From Nitrososphaera sp. (GTDB taxonomy: Archaea > Thermoproteota > Nitrososphaeria > Nitrososphaerales > Nitrososphaeraceae), in NCBI GenBank assembly GCA_025929855.1, contig JAICPK010000031.1:1-8881 (forward strand): a stretch of DNA of 8,881 nt. The letters run 5' to 3'. Under the pieces are notes generated by a model. That model was not told the DNA's origin. It saw only the letters and a program-made list of their open reading frames with translations, and made no database searches. The position numbers were made by a program, and so were the translations under genes. This document shows, piece after piece, positions 6,569 to 8,881 of the stretch. Numbering within the stretch: position 1 is the stretch's first letter; the number at the start of each line of letters is the position of its first letter.

Positions 6569-6572
6569 CCTT

Positions 6573-6589
6573 TACCCTGAGAAAGGGTA
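6573..6589. repeat. Perfect inverted repeat in the divergent promoter
   Basis: TACCCT-gagaa-AGGGTA, two 6-base arms with a 5-base loop. The right arm runs into the rhodanese TATA box (GGGTATAAG), and the left arm starts 4 bases from the NAD kinase TATA box. A protein bound here could block one or both promoters. A dimer-binding operator is an inference; by chance alone one such repeat per window is not rare. Confidence 0.4.
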
Positions 6590-6593
6590 TAAG
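6588..6593 (+). promoter_or_regulatory. TATA box of the rhodanese gene
   Basis: TATAAG in GGGTATAAGTAAC is centred about 27 bases before the ATG at 6618. This distance favours 6618 as a leaderless start over the TTG at 6600, which would lie upstream of the transcription start. Confidence 0.6.
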
Positions 6594-6617
6594 TAACAGT
6601 TGAAGGTAGCCATTCTT

Positions 6618-7475
6618 ATGATGACGAGTGGATATGCTTACCCCGAAGTTCTATGTGAGACCGAATGGGTTGCGAAGAACCTTGATAACCCAAACATTAG
6701 GATTTTGGAAGTCGATTATGATCCTGAAAATGCATACAAGGAGGGGCATGTGCCTGGCGCACACCTTGTATGGTGGAAGCGCGACATCAACGATCCGATC
6801 CGGCGCGATATCATTGACAAGCAGCAGTTTGAGGCCCTAATGAGCAGGATTGGCGCGACGCATGACACAGAGCTCGTTTTGTATGGCGATTTTAATAATT
6901 GGTTTGCCGCTTTTGCATTCTGGGTCTTCCAGTACTATGGCCACAAAAAAATCAAGATAATGAACGGTGGTCGAAAAAAGTGGGAGCTTGAAAGGCGCGA
7001 GTACTCAAAGGAGGATCCGTCAACTTCGCCAACAAGATACATTGCAAAGCCACCGGAAGAAGGCATACGGGCGTATATGCCTGATATAAGAAGGGCGATT
7101 GAAAAAGCAGAGCAGACGGTACTTGTAGATGTACGCTCGCCAAAAGAGTTTTCTGGTGAAATCACTGCCCCACCAGAGTACCCAGCGGAGTCTGCCCAGC
7201 GAGGTGGCCATATACCTGGTGCTAAGAATATCCCATGGGCCCAAGCGGTGAGGGAAACAGATGGTACATTCAAGAGTCGTCAAGAGCTAGAGACGCTCTA
7301 TGAAGGTAAGGGCGTTACGCCGGATAAGCATATTATATGCTACTGCAGAATCGGAGAGCGCTCATCACATAGCTGGTTCGTTCTAAAATATCTGCTTGGA
7401 TACCCGTCTATTCGTAACTATGATGGCTCGTGGACCGAATGGGGCAACATGATCGGAAATCCGATAGAGAAATAA
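6618..7475 (+). CDS. Two-domain rhodanese (thiosulfate sulfurtransferase)
   Basis: A tandem rhodanese of 285 residues that moves a sulfane sulfur from a donor such as thiosulfate to a thiol or cyanide acceptor through a cysteine persulfide. The N-terminal domain (about 10-125) has EGHVPGAH (42-49) and a degenerate active-site loop around YGDFNN (89-94) with Asp in place of Cys, normal for the inactive half. The C-terminal domain (about 160-280) has VDVRSPKEFSGE (170-181), GGHIPGAKNIPW (196-207) and the active loop CRIGERS (243-249), with C243 catalytic. The frame is open up to a TTG at 6600, but the TATA box supports the ATG at 6618 (or the adjacent one at 6621). No signal peptide is seen, so it is likely cytosolic. 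The acceptor is unknown. Confidence 0.9.
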   Translation: MMTSGYAYPEVLCETEWVAKNLDNPNIRILEVDYDPENAYKEGHVPGAHLVWWKRDINDPIRRDIIDKQQFEALMSRIGATHDTELVLYGDFNNWFAAFAFWVFQYYGHKKIKIMNGGRKKWELERREYSKEDPSTSPTRYIAKPPEEGIRAYMPDIRRAIEKAEQTVLVDVRSPKEFSGEITAPPEYPAESAQRGGHIPGAKNIPWAQAVRETDGTFKSRQELETLYEGKGVTPDKHIICYCRIGERSSHSWFVLKYLLGYPSIRNYDGSWTEWGNMIGNPIEK

Positions 7476-7477
7476 AT
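7467..7477 (+). promoter_or_regulatory. Promoter element GAGAAATAAAT of the 102-residue gene
   Basis: This element spans the last codons and the stop of the rhodanese gene and ends 22 bases before the ATG at 7500. The same 11 bases recur at 7830-7840 at exactly the same distance from the next start codon. The AAATAAAT part is placed like a TATA box for a leaderless mRNA. Confidence 0.45.
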
Positions 7478-7499
7478 CCTTCTGCAGCTTCTGTCATAG

Positions 7500-7808
7500 A
7501 TGCAAAAGCAAGGAAACCCGATCAAGAAGGGCCGTTTTTACTTCATTTATGACTATGATCTCAACCTTGTGCTAGAAGACAAGACAAAGCGCGGTCTGGA
7601 AGTGCGAGAAACTACCTTTGACGAAAAGCATGGTGTACAAGCAGACAAGGGTACGATATATGACTTAAACGGCATAGGCCACAAAGTTGGGATCAGGTGG
7701 TATTTCCCAAAGTCAAAATATATGTTAGATCATGTCATAAAGATTGCAGAAGAAATGGAATTGCAGTATAAAACAATAAGGGAAATGACATGCCCTGATG
7801 ATGAATAA
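7500..7808 (+). CDS. Unrecognised 102-residue protein
   Basis: I do not recognise this family. The protein is small, charged and soluble-looking, with no signal peptide or membrane segment. The first half is predicted by eye to be beta rich (KKGRFYFIYDYDLNLVLEDK, 9-28; LEVRETTFDEKHG, 33-45), followed by GTIYDLNGIGHKVGIRWYF (51-69) and a helix KSKYMLDHVIKIAEEMELQY (71-90). The only cysteine is C98 near the acidic end (CPDDE), so it is not a metal-cluster protein on sequence grounds. It lies 24 bases after the rhodanese and 54 before the ferredoxin fusion, all in the same direction, and has no Shine-Dalgarno sequence, in keeping with a leaderless start at 7500. Composition and codon use look like the neighbours, so it is likely a real gene. 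Confidence 0.75.
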   Translation: MQKQGNPIKKGRFYFIYDYDLNLVLEDKTKRGLEVRETTFDEKHGVQADKGTIYDLNGIGHKVGIRWYFPKSKYMLDHVIKIAEEMELQYKTIREMTCPDDE

Positions 7809-7829
7809 TAGGGATCGAAATACTTTTAG

Positions 7830-7840
7830 GAGAAATAAAT
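7830..7840 (+). promoter_or_regulatory. Promoter element GAGAAATAAAT of the ferredoxin fusion
   Basis: An exact copy of the 11-base element at 7467-7477, ending 22 bases before the ATG at 7863. Its A-T core is centred about 26 bases before that ATG, which suits a TATA box for a leaderless mRNA. AGGAG (7828-7832) overlaps it but is too far from the ATG to act as a ribosome binding site. Confidence 0.5.
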
Positions 7841-7862
7841 TTTAGATAATTCTAGACATCAT

Positions 7863-8881
7863 ATGTCTGTTTTATTGAGGGATAGGGTCTGGACAATGTT
7901 ATCTGAAGTAGCCAAGAGGGGCGTATATCCGCTGCACGGCTATAAGCTGGGCATATATAGAATCCCACTCGAGATTACTCAAAAGTCAGAAATACAAAGT
8001 ATCCTCAACGATCTTAGAAGCTCTGGCTTTAAGATGGACACTCACGCTGACAGGATCTATGTCACCTACAAGTGGACAGAGAAAGGTATTGATCCAGTCA
8101 AGGGAAAAGAGCTCTCTGCAGACCTGAATATCACTGTTGAAATCGTTACAGGAGAGGTTGTGGATCTTATTTACCAGATAAGGCAATTAGAATACTTCGG
8201 AGACCCCTATTGGATTAAAAACTATCGCCAGAAAGCAGACCAGAATGCCAAGATGGTCATTGACACTATTATCCGCAATACCAAGATAGGTGACAAGTTC
8301 ATCGCACATTTGCAGAAGGCGGAAAAGCTGTCCCTTGAAGCGGCGATCAAAAAACTGGAAGAAATGACGCCCCTCGCAAAGAACCCCAAGCCGCGAAGTG
8401 CAACTGCCCTCGCCTCTACAGCGGATAAGTCAGGTGGATTTAAGCCTGTTGCTGCTGCCTCAACAACTGCAACCCCGCCAGCTGCCGCTATTCCATCACC
8501 AGCAGCAACTGTAGCAGCGCCAGCAGCAGGAGGTGGCAGTGTTGGTCAAACCACGATATCACTCAGCGGCACAGGAACAAGCTACAGCAAAGCAGAAGGC
8601 CCAATTGACGCCAAGTTCAAAGAAAAGAGACAGGTAGCTGGTACCTATCAAGGAATCAAAGTATGGGGGCCAATTGACCCACCAGGACAATTGGGTATAT
8701 GGGGTCAAGAAGTATGCATAGATTTTGACATCTGCGTTGCAGATGGAGCATGTATTGAAGCTTGCCCTGTCAATGTCTACGAATGGCTTGAAACGCCTGG
8801 CCATCCGGCATCTGACAAAAAGGCTTTCATGATAAGAGAAAAGGATTGTATATTCTGTATGGCATGTGAAAATGTCTGTCC
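7863..8881 (+). CDS. Ferredoxin with long N-terminal extension (3' end cut)
   Basis: The frame is open from ATG 7863 to the window edge: 339 whole codons. Residues 1-174 have no cysteine and match no family I know; they begin [20 protein letters not shown] and end in likely helices (AHLQKAEKL to IKKLEEM, 148-168). Residues 175-250 are an Ala/Pro/Thr/Gly-rich linker. From about 266 ([16 protein letters not shown]) a Sulfolobus-type dicluster ferredoxin follows: [12 protein letters not shown] (291-302) and [12 protein letters not shown] (329 onward). C291, D294, C297 and C301 match the arrangement in the Sulfolobus 7Fe protein, where one cluster is [3Fe-4S]. The three zinc-binding histidines of that protein have no counterpart before the clusters here. 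It would be a cytosolic one-electron carrier. The ferredoxin part is secure; the role of the N-terminal part is unknown. Confidence 0.88.
   Translation, partial: MSVLLRDRVWTMLSEVAKRGVYPLHGYKLGIYRIPLEITQKSEIQSILNDLRSSGFKMDTHADRIYVTYKWTEKGIDPVKGKELSADLNITVEIVTGEVVDLIYQIRQLEYFGDPYWIKNYRQKADQNAKMVIDTIIRNTKIGDKFIAHLQKAEKLSLEAAIKKLEEMTPLAKNPKPRSATALASTADKSGGFKPVAAASTTATPPAAAIPSPAATVAAPAAGGGSVGQTTISLSGTGTSYSKAEGPIDAKFKEKRQVAGTYQGIKVWGPIDPPGQLGIWGQEVCIDFDICVADGACIEACPVNVYEWLETPGHPASDKKAFMIREKDCIFCMACENVC

Noticed and set aside
6600..6617. TTG start giving the rhodanese six more residues
   Set aside because: The TATA box at 6588-6593 would place the transcription start downstream of this codon; the ATG at 6618 fits a leaderless start.
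8430..8535. GCA/GCT/CCA-rich stretch as a DNA repeat or CRISPR-like array
   Set aside because: It codes for an Ala/Pro-rich linker with irregular units; there are no regular repeats or spacers.
8559..8804. 81-residue - strand frame opposite the ferredoxin domain
   Set aside because: The + strand encodes a clear dicluster ferredoxin through this stretch.

Overview
The window reads as archaeal DNA, most likely from an ammonia-oxidising-type thaumarchaeon (Nitrososphaerota). Three things support this. The archaeal exosome superoperon is present (SBDS, Rrp4, Rrp41, Rrp42, L37Ae, Pcc1, prefoldin beta). The XPF nuclease is the short, helicase-less form seen in the TACK archaea. The ferredoxin has the cysteine pattern of Sulfolobus-type 7Fe ferredoxins and looks like the thaumarchaeal ferredoxins I remember. 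TATA-like boxes sit about 25-28 bases before many start codons, which is also archaeal. The species cannot be fixed from this sequence alone.

Layout. 1-164: spacer with the SBDS promoter. 165-3780: ribosome-maturation and RNA-processing block on the + strand. SBDS and rrp4 each have a TATA box; rrp4, rrp41, rrp42, rpl37Ae and pcc1 are joined by overlaps of 4, 4, 8 and about 20 bases. 3820-4230: prefoldin beta, with its own TATA box. 4231-4448: spacer with palindromes and the xpf promoter. 4449-5180: XPF/ERCC4 nuclease. 5218-6529: NAD kinase followed by NOB1 on the - strand, overlapping by 26 bases and convergent with xpf. 6530-6617: a divergent promoter region with an inverted repeat. 6618-8881: two-domain rhodanese, an unrecognised 102-residue protein, and a long ferredoxin fusion that runs off the right edge.

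How the genes work together. The first block joins RNA decay (exosome core), 60S-type subunit maturation (SBDS, L37Ae), tRNA t6A modification (Pcc1 of KEOPS) and protein folding (prefoldin). NOB1, the 3'-end nuclease of 16S rRNA, extends the ribosome theme. XPF handles branched DNA. The right end is redox and sulfur chemistry: rhodanese, an orphan protein and an iron-sulfur protein.

Two modes of translation start are visible. Genes at the head of a transcript have a TATA box placed for a leaderless or nearly leaderless mRNA. Internal operon genes carry Shine-Dalgarno sequences. The most unusual items are the ferredoxin joined to about 170 residues of unrecognised sequence, an 18-codon reading frame just before rrp4, and an identical 11-base promoter element at identical spacing before the last two genes. 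No RNA gene, CRISPR array or mobile element was seen.
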